Part shown: one piece after another, positions 16,934 through 25,800 of the stretch
Position numbering within the stretch: the first letter of the stretch is position 1
How the letters are laid out: every line of letters begins with the position of its first letter
Assembly (NCBI GenBank): GCA_964236735.1
Contig: CAXSFM010000027.1
Location: 1-49,553, forward strand
Reading direction: 5' to 3'
Source: JAIVJG01 sp964236735
Lineage (GTDB): Bacteria; Acidobacteriota; Blastocatellia; Pyrinomonadales; Pyrinomonadaceae
Length of the DNA: 49,553 nt
The notes under the pieces: generated by a model
What the model was told of the DNA's origin: nothing
What the model saw: the letters and a program-made list of their open reading frames with translations, nothing else
The model's database searches: none
Translations under genes and position numbers: made by a program

Positions 16934-19165
16934 TTATTTTTGTTTCGCAGTTGATTGAGCGTTCGACTGCATATGCTGTTCGAGCGCGGCGAGACGCTGC
17001 TCCAACGCATTCACCTGCGTGCGAAGTTGCTCGACCTCAGAGGTCTTCTGTTGCAGTTCGGCGGTGCGCGCTTCGAGCGCCTTGACCGCTGCAAGCGAGA
17101 CGCCCGCGAGGTCTTGCACGCCGATGGAAATGTTGTTCGTGCCGAGTCCGAAAGATTGATAGAAGTCTTCAGCCATCGGCCCCATGTGGCGCACCTGACG
17201 GCCTTCGTCTATGTAGTTCCACGTCGAGACGGGCAGCTTGCGAAGGCGCGCGAGCACATCCTCGCCGGAGACGGCGAAGAAATTTTCCTTCGTCGTGCGG
17301 CTCGACGTACAGTTGAAGACGCCGGAACCGGCGGGCAGGTTGCAGCCCGTCGTGCCCGTCAGGTTCGTGCGGAAGCGGAAGCCGCCTGTGGCGCGCAGAG
17401 CAAACTCGTTGTTAGCAGTATTCTTGAAAGTGTCGGCGCTGGCGGTCGCCGAGCCGTCGCTCCAGACGAACGTGCCGGAGAAGCCGTTGTTCGAGGCGAA
17501 CTTACCCATCGCTGTCGAGTGGTCTTTGTCAGCCGTCACGTTGTAGCCAAGCGCGACGGCGGCGAGGCCGGTGATGTTGAAGCTGTCGGGGTCGCACTTG
17601 CCGTTGATGAGCGGGCCGCCCGACTGCGCTTTATTGCCGAAGGCGACGCCGTAAGTGTCGCAGACGCGATTGCCCGCGCCCGCCGAGAATCCGGCAGCGC
17701 CTTTGACTTCGTTGCCGCTGCCGAAGACGATGCTCGACGTGCTCGAAGCGAAGTTCGTATCGCCGAACGCGAAGGCGTAGAGGCCGCTCGCGGTCGAGTT
17801 GCTGCCGCCCGCCCACGAGAAGAAGCCCGTGTTGGCATCGTCCCACTCGTTGTCGGCATAGCCGGAGCGGAACGCGCCCTTGTACGTGTGCCACGAAGTG
17901 CGGTAGCCCTTGCCTTCCATCGGCGAGACGCCGATCCCTAGATTGCCGGTGGCAAGGAAGCTGCCGTTCTGGAAGACCTTGAAGAAAGCGGGCGTGTGGC
18001 CGCCGGGGCCGCTGCAACAGGTCGAGCCGCCGCGAAGGTTAATCATCGCAGCCGTGCCGTTGGCGTCGCCCACAGAGAGTTGCTCCGCGCCGGGGACGAA
18101 CAGGACGGCGTTCGCGTTGAAGAAGCCCTTGTTGACGGCGTCGCCCGCGTTGACGGGATTGCCGACGTTCGTGACGAGCGCGCCGTTCGCCGACAGTCCC
18201 GCGCCGAAGACGTTCGCGCCCGTCCAGTTGTTCGCGCCGTTCAAGCGCGCGACGTTGGTTGAGAGGCGTGTGTCACTGATGGTTCCGGCGGTCGCGGGAT
18301 CGTTGATGGCAGAGACGATGCTCGTGCCTGACATGCTGCCGCCGCCGCCCGCGCTAGCAGTCGTCATGGAAGTGCCGTCTGCGAAGATTAACTTATTGCC
18401 CGCGCCGCTGATTTTGATGTTGCCTGCGACTTCGAGTTTTTCGATTGGCGAAGGCGTCCCGATGCCGACGTTGCCCACAGCCGAGACGCGCATCCGTTCA
18501 GCGACGTTGACGCCTGTCGGGGCTGTGCGAAAGATGACGGCGGCGTTAGTTTGCGAGCCGCTGTCAATGTAAGCCTGACCGGGGAAGGGACTGTTGTTGC
18601 CCCAGAATTGGATGGCGGCTCCTGCCGGCGCTAAGTCAAGCGTCGGCGCATTGTAGATGCGTACACCGCCGGCGCTATCGCTTGTGTGAATATCGCGATA
18701 ATAGGCCACGCCGCCGCCGGGCGAGTTGAAAGTAATGCCCTCATCAATGACCGTCGGAGCGGCCTGCGTGATGATGTCTTGCTGCGCCGCCTGTCCGCGC
18801 TCGACCGTGATGTTGGCTTCCTGCGGTCGCGATTGCTCCGTGCCGTTCTTCACCGAAATCCAGCAACGATATGAGCCGTCGGCGACCTGCTGCCCGCTCT
18901 GGTTCAGCAAGTTCCAGTGAAACTCGTTGCCGGGTTGAAAGCCTGAGTCGAAGATTAGTTCGCCGGTGACGGAGTGGACTTCCACACGTATCTGCTGCGC
19001 CTGTGCATCGGCGGCAAAACGCGCCTCAGACGGCGTCACCGTCGCCGTAACGGCGGAAGATGTTGAAGGTTGGCGCACGACGGCAGTTTCGCTCTGTGCT
19101 AGAGCTTGAGCCGAGAACAGCGACGATAAGAAAATGACTGTGAGTATCCGACGCAAAATAGACAT
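16934..19165 (-). CDS. Secreted fibre-like protein with C-terminal S74 chaperone domain
   Basis: 743 residues. It has a signal peptide ('ILTVIFLSSLFSAQALAQS', cleavage near residue 24), a FlgD-like beta domain ('GELIFDSGFQPGNEFHWNL') and a long region rich in G, N, T and A. Head-type repeats resemble YadA/trimeric fibres ('SGLYAFAFGDTNFASSTSSIVFGSG'). At the end is an intramolecular-chaperone autoprocessing domain (peptidase S74/endosialidase type: 'SSRTTKENFFAVSGEDVLARL', 'HMGPMAEDF', 'DLAGVSLAAVKAL') followed by a trimeric coiled coil. This predicts a surface-exposed trimeric fibre whose tip is matured by self-cleavage. The start at 19165 is chosen because it begins the signal peptide; the frame is open to 19222. 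No phage genes are nearby. Confidence 0.8.
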   Translation of the reverse strand: MSILRRILTVIFLSSLFSAQALAQSETAVVRQPSTSSAVTATVTPSEARFAADAQAQQIRVEVHSVTGELIFDSGFQPGNEFHWNLLNQSGQQVADGSYRCWISVKNGTEQSRPQEANITVERGQAAQQDIITQAAPTVIDEGITFNSPGGGVAYYRDIHTSDSAGGVRIYNAPTLDLAPAGAAIQFWGNNSPFPGQAYIDSGSQTNAAVIFRTAPTGVNVAERMRVSAVGNVGIGTPSPIEKLEVAGNIKISGAGNKLIFADGTSMTTASAGGGGSMSGTSIVSAINDPATAGTISDTRLSTNVARLNGANNWTGANVFGAGLSANGALVTNVGNPVNAGDAVNKGFFNANAVLFVPGAEQLSVGDANGTAAMINLRGGSTCCSGPGGHTPAFFKVFQNGSFLATGNLGIGVSPMEGKGYRTSWHTYKGAFRSGYADNEWDDANTGFFSWAGGSNSTASGLYAFAFGDTNFASSTSSIVFGSGNEVKGAAGFSAGAGNRVCDTYGVAFGNKAQSGGPLINGKCDPDSFNITGLAAVALGYNVTADKDHSTAMGKFASNNGFSGTFVWSDGSATASADTFKNTANNEFALRATGGFRFRTNLTGTTGCNLPAGSGVFNCTSSRTTKENFFAVSGEDVLARLRKLPVSTWNYIDEGRQVRHMGPMAEDFYQSFGLGTNNISIGVQDLAGVSLAAVKALEARTAELQQKTSEVEQLRTQVNALEQRLAALEQHMQSNAQSTAKQK

Positions 19166-19340
19166 GACTGCAACTTCTTCAAACTTGAGCGTAAATTTTC
19201 GGGTGATGGCCGCCGGCTTCATCGCGATGTAAAAGTTGTCACTGCCGCAAGGCCGTTTTCGCCCTCAACTGCTCACGCGAAATTGAGAGGCAGAAAGGAT
19301 CACGCGAAAAAAATATTTTAGTTTTTCAGGATAACGCAGT

Positions 19341-19370
19341 CGCGCCGCACGAGATTTCTCATGCGGCGCG
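19341..19370 (-). terminator. Terminator after the GGDEF-EAL gene
   Basis: A 9-bp stem, CGCGCCGCA (19341-19349) with TGCGGCGCG (19362-19370), can be extended by GAGA/TCTC in the loop. T-rich sequence appears about 20 bases further on the minus strand, so the fit is only fair. Confidence 0.5.
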
Positions 19371-19406
19371 CGGGGATGTCTGTTGAGACTCTTTCTGCTT
19401 GGTTTG

Positions 19407-21641
19407 TTAGGCGGCGACGATGCGGAGCGGGTAGGGACTTGTTTGATCTATGCCGCGCATGGGAAATTCGCGCGGATGATCTTCGCGGAAATTCTCTTGC
19501 ATCAATCTGAGCGCGGTTTCGGCGTTCGCCGGTTTCGAGTACAGGTAGCCCTGTCCGTAGTCGCACTTGAGCGCTTTGAGTTGCTCGTGCTGCTCGCGCG
19601 TCTCGACGCCTTCGGCGATGACCACCATCCCTAAATTCGACGCCAGCGTGACGATGGTTCTGACGATCTCGGCGTTCTCGTCGCCCTCGCACATGCGGCT
19701 CACGAACGAGCGGTCAATCTTGAGCGTGTCAACGGGGAATCGGTGCAGGTAAGAGAGCGACGAATAGCCCGTGCCGAAGTCGTCAATGCTTAACTGCACG
19801 CCCAATTCGCGCAACTGGACGAGCATCAGCGCGGCGGATTCGGCGTTCTCCATCACGGCGCTTTCCGTAATTTCCAGCTTCAGAAATTGCGGCGCGAGGC
19901 CGGTGGCGCGCAGAGTCTCTTTGATGCGCTCGATAAGGTCGTGTTGCGTGAACTGCTTGCTCGAAAGATTGACGCTGATGGTGAGTTGAGCGTGCGTCGG
20001 CAGCAGTCGCCGCCATTCGCTCATCTGGCGACATGATTCGTTGAGCACCCAGTCGCCGATTTCCGTAATCAGGCGCGTCTCTTCGGCGAGCGGGATGAAC
20101 TCCGCCGGAGAGACCAGCCCGCGCTCCGGGTGATGCCAGCGGATGAGAGCCTCGAAGCCGGCGATGCGACCCGTCGCGAGCGTGATGATGGGCTGATAAT
20201 AGACTTCAAACTCCTGTCGCTCGATAGCGCGGCGCAGATCGTTTTCGAGTTGCAGGCGCGAGAGCGCGTCGTCGTGCATCTCCGTGTCGAACAACTCGTA
20301 ACGTCCCTTGCCTTTCTCCTTCGCGCGATACATGGCCGTGTCCGCGTCGCGCAGGACGTTCTCAGGATGATCGTAGATGTGATTGCTGAACGTGATGCCG
20401 ATGCTCGCGGCGGTATAGACTTCGTGGCCGTTGAGGAAGAAGGGACGCATCAATTCTTCCTGCACGCGGTCGGCGACGCGAATCGCGTCAAACTGCGCGT
20501 CGAGTCCGTCGAGCAGAATCGCGAACTCGTCTCCGCCGAGACGCGCGACCGTATCCGTCGGGCGCAGGCACGTCTCCAGACGGCGCGCGATTTCATTAAG
20601 GAGTTGGTCGCCGGCGGCGTGGCCGAGCGAGTCGTTGATGTTCTTGAAGCGGTCGAGGTCGAGAAAGAGCACGGCGAAGAGATGGTCGCGACGCAGGCGC
20701 GCTCGCTCGATGGAAAGTTTTAGGTGATCGGTGAGCAGGGCGCGGTTCGGGAGTCCGGTCAGAGAGTCGTGAAAGGCCGCATGACGAAAGTGCTCGTGGC
20801 TCTGTTGTAGTTCGCTGCTGACGCGCTCCAGTTCGGCGATGTAACGCTTCTGCTCTTCGACGTGAAGCTCGGCCAACTCGGCGCGCTCGCGTTCAGCTTC
20901 GGCGCGCGCGCGCTCGGATTGCTCGACCAGCGCCGATGTGGCTTTGATGTCCTCCAGATATTTGTTGTAGGTGAAATAGACGATGGAGATGACGGGCAGC
21001 GAGACAAGAAAAGCATAGAAGCCTGCCGAGTTGATGAAATTGGCGATGATGCCAGCGAGGGCTGCGCCGATGAAAGTCGAGATGGAAAAACTGGCGCAGT
21101 GCTTGCTCCACGTCTGCCAGACGGGTTGCTGCGTTTTGAGCGCGAGGCCGACGGCGATCAGTCCGCTGTTGACGATGAATTGCGCCAGTCCGAGCATCGC
21201 GACGGCGACCAGCAGGTCGGTGTAGTTGTGGATGGAAAAGTCAGGGGCGACGCTCGACGCGAGATGCAGCGCGCAGACGGCGACGGCGGTCGAGCAGGCC
21301 ATCACCCCGCCGTTGAAGAGAATCGTGATCGGCTTCTTTTGCTTGCTCACGCGCAGGCCGGAGCTAATGCCCTCGATTGCCGCCAGCAAGACCGCCGCCT
21401 CGCCTCCGTACATGAGAATGGCGAGGAAGATGAAGGTGTCGGCGAGCGTGATGTTCGAGTCGTGGCGCGGAATTTTAATCGCGATGCGCGAGCTGACGCC
21501 GACCGTGACGAAGGCCAGCAGCAGGAAGCGCAAGTCGAGACTCGACAGTTGCACCTGATTGACGCACCACAGCGTGACGAGCGCCCCGATAAGCACGACC
21601 GTCCACTGATATGGCCTCGTTAATTTTCCTTTTTCGTTCAT
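19407..21641 (-). CDS. Membrane GGDEF-EAL c-di-GMP enzyme
   Basis: 744 residues. An N-terminal membrane sensor of about eight helices (residues ~12-225) is followed by a signalling coiled coil (~225-285). A GGDEF diguanylate cyclase domain carries the intact motif 'RLGGDEFAILL' near residue 367. An EAL phosphodiesterase domain carries 'GFEALIRWHHP' near 495, 'DDFGTGYSSLSYLHRFPVDTLKID', and 'AEGVETREQ'. Both active sites look complete, so the protein could both make and degrade c-di-GMP. The sensor is homologous to that of the HD-GYP protein at 25801-27900. ATG 21641 is preferred over a GTG at 21653. Confidence 0.92.
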   Translation of the reverse strand: MNEKGKLTRPYQWTVVLIGALVTLWCVNQVQLSSLDLRFLLLAFVTVGVSSRIAIKIPRHDSNITLADTFIFLAILMYGGEAAVLLAAIEGISSGLRVSKQKKPITILFNGGVMACSTAVAVCALHLASSVAPDFSIHNYTDLLVAVAMLGLAQFIVNSGLIAVGLALKTQQPVWQTWSKHCASFSISTFIGAALAGIIANFINSAGFYAFLVSLPVISIVYFTYNKYLEDIKATSALVEQSERARAEAERERAELAELHVEEQKRYIAELERVSSELQQSHEHFRHAAFHDSLTGLPNRALLTDHLKLSIERARLRRDHLFAVLFLDLDRFKNINDSLGHAAGDQLLNEIARRLETCLRPTDTVARLGGDEFAILLDGLDAQFDAIRVADRVQEELMRPFFLNGHEVYTAASIGITFSNHIYDHPENVLRDADTAMYRAKEKGKGRYELFDTEMHDDALSRLQLENDLRRAIERQEFEVYYQPIITLATGRIAGFEALIRWHHPERGLVSPAEFIPLAEETRLITEIGDWVLNESCRQMSEWRRLLPTHAQLTISVNLSSKQFTQHDLIERIKETLRATGLAPQFLKLEITESAVMENAESAALMLVQLRELGVQLSIDDFGTGYSSLSYLHRFPVDTLKIDRSFVSRMCEGDENAEIVRTIVTLASNLGMVVIAEGVETREQHEQLKALKCDYGQGYLYSKPANAETALRLMQENFREDHPREFPMRGIDQTSPYPLRIVAA

Positions 21642-21668
21642 ACCCGTCCGCACACGGTTAGGTGAGGT

Positions 21669-22577
21669 TCAAGCCGCCGCAGTTTGCTGCGACGGTTGAA
21701 GATAAATGGTGGCATGTTCGCTGTGGAACTGGAAACCCGCCTTGTGGTAGAGCGTCAGCGCGCGCTCGTTATCCTGACGCACTGTGAGGCAGACCGCCGC
21801 CGTGCGTTTGAGCAGCGTGCGCCCGATCTCCGTCACGCAGCGCAAGCCCACTCCGCGCCCGCGCCATTCGGGAGCGACGTAGATGCCCTCGACGTAGATG
21901 GCCTGCGGCGTTTCCGAGAGTAAATCCATCTTGAAGATGAGGCGCGCGCCCTCACGCCAAACCCAGACGCGGCCACGCTCGATTCTCTGCGCGAGACGGC
22001 GACAGAATCCTGCCGGATCGCTGACGCGCGGGTCGCGCCCGCCTTCGGCGCGAAGCAGTCCGGCGTTGACGCTCATCAGGAGCGGGAGGTCTTCCATCGT
22101 GGCCTCGCGCAGAGACGGCGTACTGCTGTCGTCGTTGTCATCGCTCGCGTCGAAGCTATCGCCGGCCTCGATTGGCTCGCGCATAACGAGCAGATGCTCG
22201 CCCGTCGCGGCGTGCGAGAGGTTTCGTCCGCCGGCGTAAATCTGCCAGAATTCGTTGACCGCGTCGCGCTCGCCGCGAATCAGGCGCGGCGTGAATTTAT
22301 CGCGCGCGAAAGAGGCCAGCGCGTCCGTCGTCGTCCGGTCGTCGGAGGCGAAGAGAATCGCGTCGCCTAAGAGTGCGACGCCGCAGATGCGTCCTTCGCC
22401 GCCGTCGCGCCCGTCGCGGCAGGCGTAGAAGTCGCCGCGATTGCGCGCGTCCACGACGCCGTGGTCGCAGATCAGGCCGCGCATGTAAGTCGTCTGGACG
22501 GGGCTGGCTTCGAGATAGCCAATCGCTTCGTCCGCGTGCTCGCGCATCAATGGTTGAACCGTCAGAGTGTTATCCAC
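21669..22577 (-). CDS. GNAT family N-acetyltransferase (DUF4081-like N-terminus)
   Basis: 302 residues with a GTG start. The C-terminal half is a GNAT fold with the acetyl-CoA loop 'VAPEWRGRGVGLRCVTEIGRTLL' followed by 'VCLTVRQDNERALTLYHKAGF'. The N-terminal ~130 residues ('VQTTYMRGLICDHGV', 'LLGDAILFASDD') resemble the DUF4081 module found ahead of GNAT domains. The substrate cannot be predicted. It ends 92 bp before the neighbouring subtilase's terminator and is 15 bp upstream of the GGDEF-EAL gene on the same strand, so the two are probably co-transcribed. Confidence 0.82.
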   Translation of the reverse strand: MDNTLTVQPLMREHADEAIGYLEASPVQTTYMRGLICDHGVVDARNRGDFYACRDGRDGGEGRICGVALLGDAILFASDDRTTTDALASFARDKFTPRLIRGERDAVNEFWQIYAGGRNLSHAATGEHLLVMREPIEAGDSFDASDDNDDSSTPSLREATMEDLPLLMSVNAGLLRAEGGRDPRVSDPAGFCRRLAQRIERGRVWVWREGARLIFKMDLLSETPQAIYVEGIYVAPEWRGRGVGLRCVTEIGRTLLKRTAAVCLTVRQDNERALTLYHKAGFQFHSEHATIYLQPSQQTAAA

Positions 22578-22682
22578 GTTCAGTACACCTAATCGAAACG
22601 ATGCTCAAGTGATGTTGTTGACGTTGCGGCCAGCGGGGAGGGAGGCGTTGAAAGAGGCCGCGCTTATGTTTGCCGGAAAGAG

Positions 22683-22719
22683 GCGGAGATGCCGCGCATG
22701 TGGGCGACGGCATCTCCGC
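22683..22719 (-). terminator. Terminator after the Clp-like/subtilase gene
   Basis: An 11-bp perfect stem, GCGGAGATGCC (22683-22693) with GGCATCTCCGC (22709-22719), is followed by CTCTTTCC on the minus strand. Confidence 0.6.
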
Positions 22720-22734
22720 ACTGTTTGCGTGACG

Positions 22735-25365
22735 CTACTTCATTGACGGCGTATCGTCGCCGCCGACCATCGCCGACATCGCTTGCACGCATGAATCGCC
22801 GAGGACTAAGCCGTCGCCCAAGACCATGCCGTCGCTCATCATAATGCCATCGCCCAAGACCATGCCGTCGCTCAACATGATGCCGTCCGACAGCATGATG
22901 CCGCACGAGATGAAGACCGTGCCGTCGCCCAAAACGAGGCCGCTGCTGGTCATAATGTTGTCGCCCATGACGAGGCCGTCACCCAAGACCATGCCATCAC
23001 CCAAGACAAGGCCGTCGCTCAACAGCGTGCCGTCGCCGAGCACCATTCCCAGACCATAAACCGTCTGGTATTTGGAGATGAGATTCGTGCCGGTCACGTA
23101 ATGCTGCTTGACGAGGATGCCCTGCGACCAAGGGAACTGGTAGCCGGCGAGGGTCGTCGAAGGCGTCGGAAGCGTCGAAGTCGTCAGGAAAGGCGCGCCC
23201 TGCACCGTGCTCGCAGAGAGGTCAGTGCGGACGAGCCGCGCCAGCCTGACCGCGCCTTCAACATTGAGTTGTCCCGCGCCCTGCTCGAACATATTGAAGT
23301 TGGGCAGTTGCTGCGCCGTGTACATCAAAATCAACTTGACCATGTTCGGCGTCAGCTTCGGGTTGGCTTGGAGCAAGAGAGCCGCCGCGCCCGCCACGAC
23401 CGGCGTCGCCATCGAAGTGCCGGAGAGGTACATCAATTTCTTGTTGTCGTTGTCGGTGAGACCAGAATCAAGTTCCGGGTGCTGTGCGACGAGGAGGTTC
23501 GGTTTGTCCTTGTCGTCGGACTCGGCGTAGATCAGCTTGTTGCCGGGCGCGACGAGGTCGGGCTTGATGAGATTGTCGTAATGCTTGACGAGGTTCGTGT
23601 CCGTCCAGTAGCTGCGCGTCGGGCCGCGCGAGCTGTAGGTGGCGATGACATCGTCGTTGCGCGCGTCGGTGCCGTAAGTGTTGCTCGCGCCGACGGTGAT
23701 GGCCGAAGGCTCGTTGCCGGGCGAGTGAATCTGCCCGTAGATTTTCTGTCCGGCGGAGTTTTTGCCGTTGTTGCCGGCGGCGGCGACGACGACCACGCCC
23801 GCATCCACCAGCTTGCGAGTCGCCTTGCAGATCGGGTCATTCTTGTAAGAGTCAACGGCGGATGCGCCGAGACTCATATTAACGACGCGGATGTTGTATT
23901 TCTGCTGGTTGGTCGGATTCGCCGAACTGAGCGGCTTGTTCGGGTCAGCCGGGCTGAGAATCCAGTTGAGCGCGTTGAGCAAGACGGAGGTGCTGCCCGT
24001 GCCTTTCGAGTCGAGCACGCGCAGGTTAATGATGCTGGCGTTGCGCGCGATGCCTTCGTACTTGGTGTTATCGCTGCCACTGCTGTACGTGTTCACGCCG
24101 GCTGCCGCCGATGCGACGTGCGTGCCGTGACCGTAAGCGTCTTTGTCGCCGGGCGTCGCCTCGGACGTGAAGTCCTTTTTGAATTTAACTCGTCCGCCGG
24201 CGAACGCCGCGTGTGCGACATCAATGCCGGAGTCGAGAATGGCGATGCCGACGCCCGTGCCGTCGAGCGTCTGTCCGAACAGTCCGTTAATCAGCCCGCC
24301 GGCGCGAACCGCGTCCGTGCCGGTCGTGGCCGTGACATGGCCGAACGATTGAATCGCTCTGTCCGGCGAGAGGTGGCCGGTCGCGTTGCTTGCCGCCAAC
24401 GCTGCGATGGCCTTGACGGGCACTTCGATGCGAAGCGCGCCGAGTTGCGCGAGACGCGAATTGATTTCGACGCCGTTAGCTTTGAGCAGCGACATCAGTT
24501 CCGGGTTCTGCAAATCCGTTGATTGAAGGATAACGCCGACGCGCGCTGCGCCGCCACCGGCGCTGTTCATCAACTCACGCAGGTCGGAGGAGATTTTGTC
24601 GCCGGTGAATCCGCCTTCGGCCTGGTCTTCGTCCGTTTTGGCGAGGTCTGAATCCGCGCCCTTGCCGTCGAGCCGGACGGGTTGAAAAAGTTTCGCCAGC
24701 GATGCGTCGCGCGCGATGTGCTCGGCATAGAGCGCGGGAGTCGTCGCGCCGATGACGTGCAACTGTCCGCCCGCGATGGCCGCGCGCACGGCGTTCGATG
24801 CCTCGCGCGCCGTGTAGTTACCGGCGAAGTGTTGAAAGTCTTCGATAAACAGCACAACTTGCCCGTGCGAGGCGGCGGCTTCCGCGAGCGCGGACTGGAG
24901 ACGCGCGACGAATTCGTCGGTCGTCTGCGTGCCCGCGAGCAGAGCGTCGCGGCTCACACTAAAGACGCGCGCATCGCGCAAGGCGGCGGGCGCGTTCCCG
25001 CTCGCGATGCTCAGAGCCAGACCGTCGGCGACTGCCGCCGCCGTGCCCGCGCCCGTTTCGTCGAGCAGGACGGGATTGTTCTTCGCATCGCGCGAAAGAA
25101 TCTCAAAGGTCTTGGCGACATCCGCTTCGTGACCTGCGACGACTTGAAGCTTGCCGGCGCGCGCCAACTGCGTCAGGTCTTTGCCGTAACGCGAGAGCAC
25201 AGGGAAAGCGGTCTTGCTGTTGCTCACACTGCTGCGGCGAAGAGAAGTTTTATTTGTTGATTGCGCGCTGGCATTGCCGGCGGGGAGAAACCCGCCGAAC
25301 GTGGAAAGCGCGAGCGAGAGTAAAACTAAGAATGTCACAAGGGACGAGGAATTTTTCGATTTCAT
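22735..25365 (-). CDS. Secreted S8 subtilase with degenerate Clp-type AAA+ domain and hexapeptide tail
   Basis: 876 residues. A signal peptide ('LVTFLVLLSLALSTFGGFLP', then 'ASAQS') is followed at about 55-238 by a region clearly homologous to nucleotide-binding domain 1 of ClpB/ClpC ('YGKDLTQLARAGKLQVVAGH', 'ILSRDAKNNPVLL', 'LRDARVFSV', 'VIGATT', 'LFQPVRLD'). Its Walker A is destroyed (GxGKT has become G-A-G-T-A) and Walker B reads FIED instead of FIDE. A propeptide-like region and the S8 catalytic domain follow, with Asp378 in 'AILDSG', His413 in 'YGHGTHVAS', Asn in 'VVVAAAGNNG' and Ser ~649 in 'SGTSMATPVVAG'. The tail (about 772-858) is a run of six-residue repeats G-h-h-L-x-D. The start at 25365 has AAGGG 8 bases upstream; an ATG at 25389 is also possible. 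Confidence 0.9.
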   Translation of the reverse strand: MKSKNSSSLVTFLVLLSLALSTFGGFLPAGNASAQSTNKTSLRRSSVSNSKTAFPVLSRYGKDLTQLARAGKLQVVAGHEADVAKTFEILSRDAKNNPVLLDETGAGTAAAVADGLALSIASGNAPAALRDARVFSVSRDALLAGTQTTDEFVARLQSALAEAAASHGQVVLFIEDFQHFAGNYTAREASNAVRAAIAGGQLHVIGATTPALYAEHIARDASLAKLFQPVRLDGKGADSDLAKTDEDQAEGGFTGDKISSDLRELMNSAGGGAARVGVILQSTDLQNPELMSLLKANGVEINSRLAQLGALRIEVPVKAIAALAASNATGHLSPDRAIQSFGHVTATTGTDAVRAGGLINGLFGQTLDGTGVGIAILDSGIDVAHAAFAGGRVKFKKDFTSEATPGDKDAYGHGTHVASAAAGVNTYSSGSDNTKYEGIARNASIINLRVLDSKGTGSTSVLLNALNWILSPADPNKPLSSANPTNQQKYNIRVVNMSLGASAVDSYKNDPICKATRKLVDAGVVVVAAAGNNGKNSAGQKIYGQIHSPGNEPSAITVGASNTYGTDARNDDVIATYSSRGPTRSYWTDTNLVKHYDNLIKPDLVAPGNKLIYAESDDKDKPNLLVAQHPELDSGLTDNDNKKLMYLSGTSMATPVVAGAAALLLQANPKLTPNMVKLILMYTAQQLPNFNMFEQGAGQLNVEGAVRLARLVRTDLSASTVQGAPFLTTSTLPTPSTTLAGYQFPWSQGILVKQHYVTGTNLISKYQTVYGLGMVLGDGTLLSDGLVLGDGMVLGDGLVMGDNIMTSSGLVLGDGTVFISCGIMLSDGIMLSDGMVLGDGIMMSDGMVLGDGLVLGDSCVQAMSAMVGGDDTPSMK
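22794..23047 (-). repeat. 18-bp repeats coding the hexapeptide tail of the subtilase
   Basis: About 14 imperfect 18-bp units encode G-(M/L/I)-(V/M)-(L/M)-(G/S)-D, for example GMVLGD and GIMLSD. The units are frame-preserving and diverged at third positions. Confidence 0.85.
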
Positions 25366-25674
25366 TTTCATAACCCTTAATCTGTTCATTTGTCTGCAAC
25401 GGCCATTACGCGAAACATGCGAGAGAGGCCGTCTGTCTTTGCCTGTCGGGACGCCGCGTTCTTTCCCTCTGTGGGAAAACTCCGGCGAAGGGATCAAAGA
25501 GCAAGCCCGAACCGGAAGGCCGGGCGAAACCATAGAAGCGAACTTCGTGCCACGAGCGCGAATGCTGAAAAACGCCGGAAAATCGAACTTTTTGCTGCCA
25601 AGCGGACAATCCCGTCAGGCCATTCGGTCAGCTTGATGAGTGTTAGGTCAATCATTCTGGCAAGTTGGTTGAGA
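25366..25674 (-). other. Long leader upstream of the subtilase gene
   Basis: About 300 bases without a credible gene. On the minus strand several short hairpins stand out: GAAG/CTTC around 25534-25545, GCCCG/CGGGC around 25507-25527 and TCCC/GGGA around 25458-25472. I could not match it to a known riboswitch class. It may be an untranslated leader of the subtilase messenger. Confidence 0.3.
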
Positions 25675-25795
25675 GTTCAAAGTTCAAGGTTCTAAAGTGT
25701 TGAGGGACACGCTCTACAGACCCACAACGATTCGTTCAAAGTTCAAAGTTGAAGAAGGAATTTAACTTTGAACCTTGAACTTGAAACCTTGAACT
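25675..25795. repeat. Heptamer repeat array R3 (GTTCAAA family), inverted pair
   Basis: GTTCAAA/GTTCAAG units occur at 25675-25697 and again at 25734-25754. The complement occurs at 25764-25795 (AACTTTGAACCTTGAAC and similar). 25734-25750 pairs with 25764-25780 across a 13-base loop. The array ends 5 bases before the stop of the HD-GYP gene and may serve as its terminator. It is the same family as R1. Confidence 0.85.
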
Positions 25796-25800
25796 AATCA

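Noticed and set aside
16934..19165. Prophage remnant at the S74 protein
   Set aside because: No integrase, capsid, terminase or attachment-site repeats are found around it, and the protein has a Sec signal peptide.
25390..25560. GEMM-type c-di-GMP riboswitch ahead of the subtilase
   Set aside because: A GGCAAAGAC stretch looked suggestive, but the conserved core and tetraloop receptor are not there.
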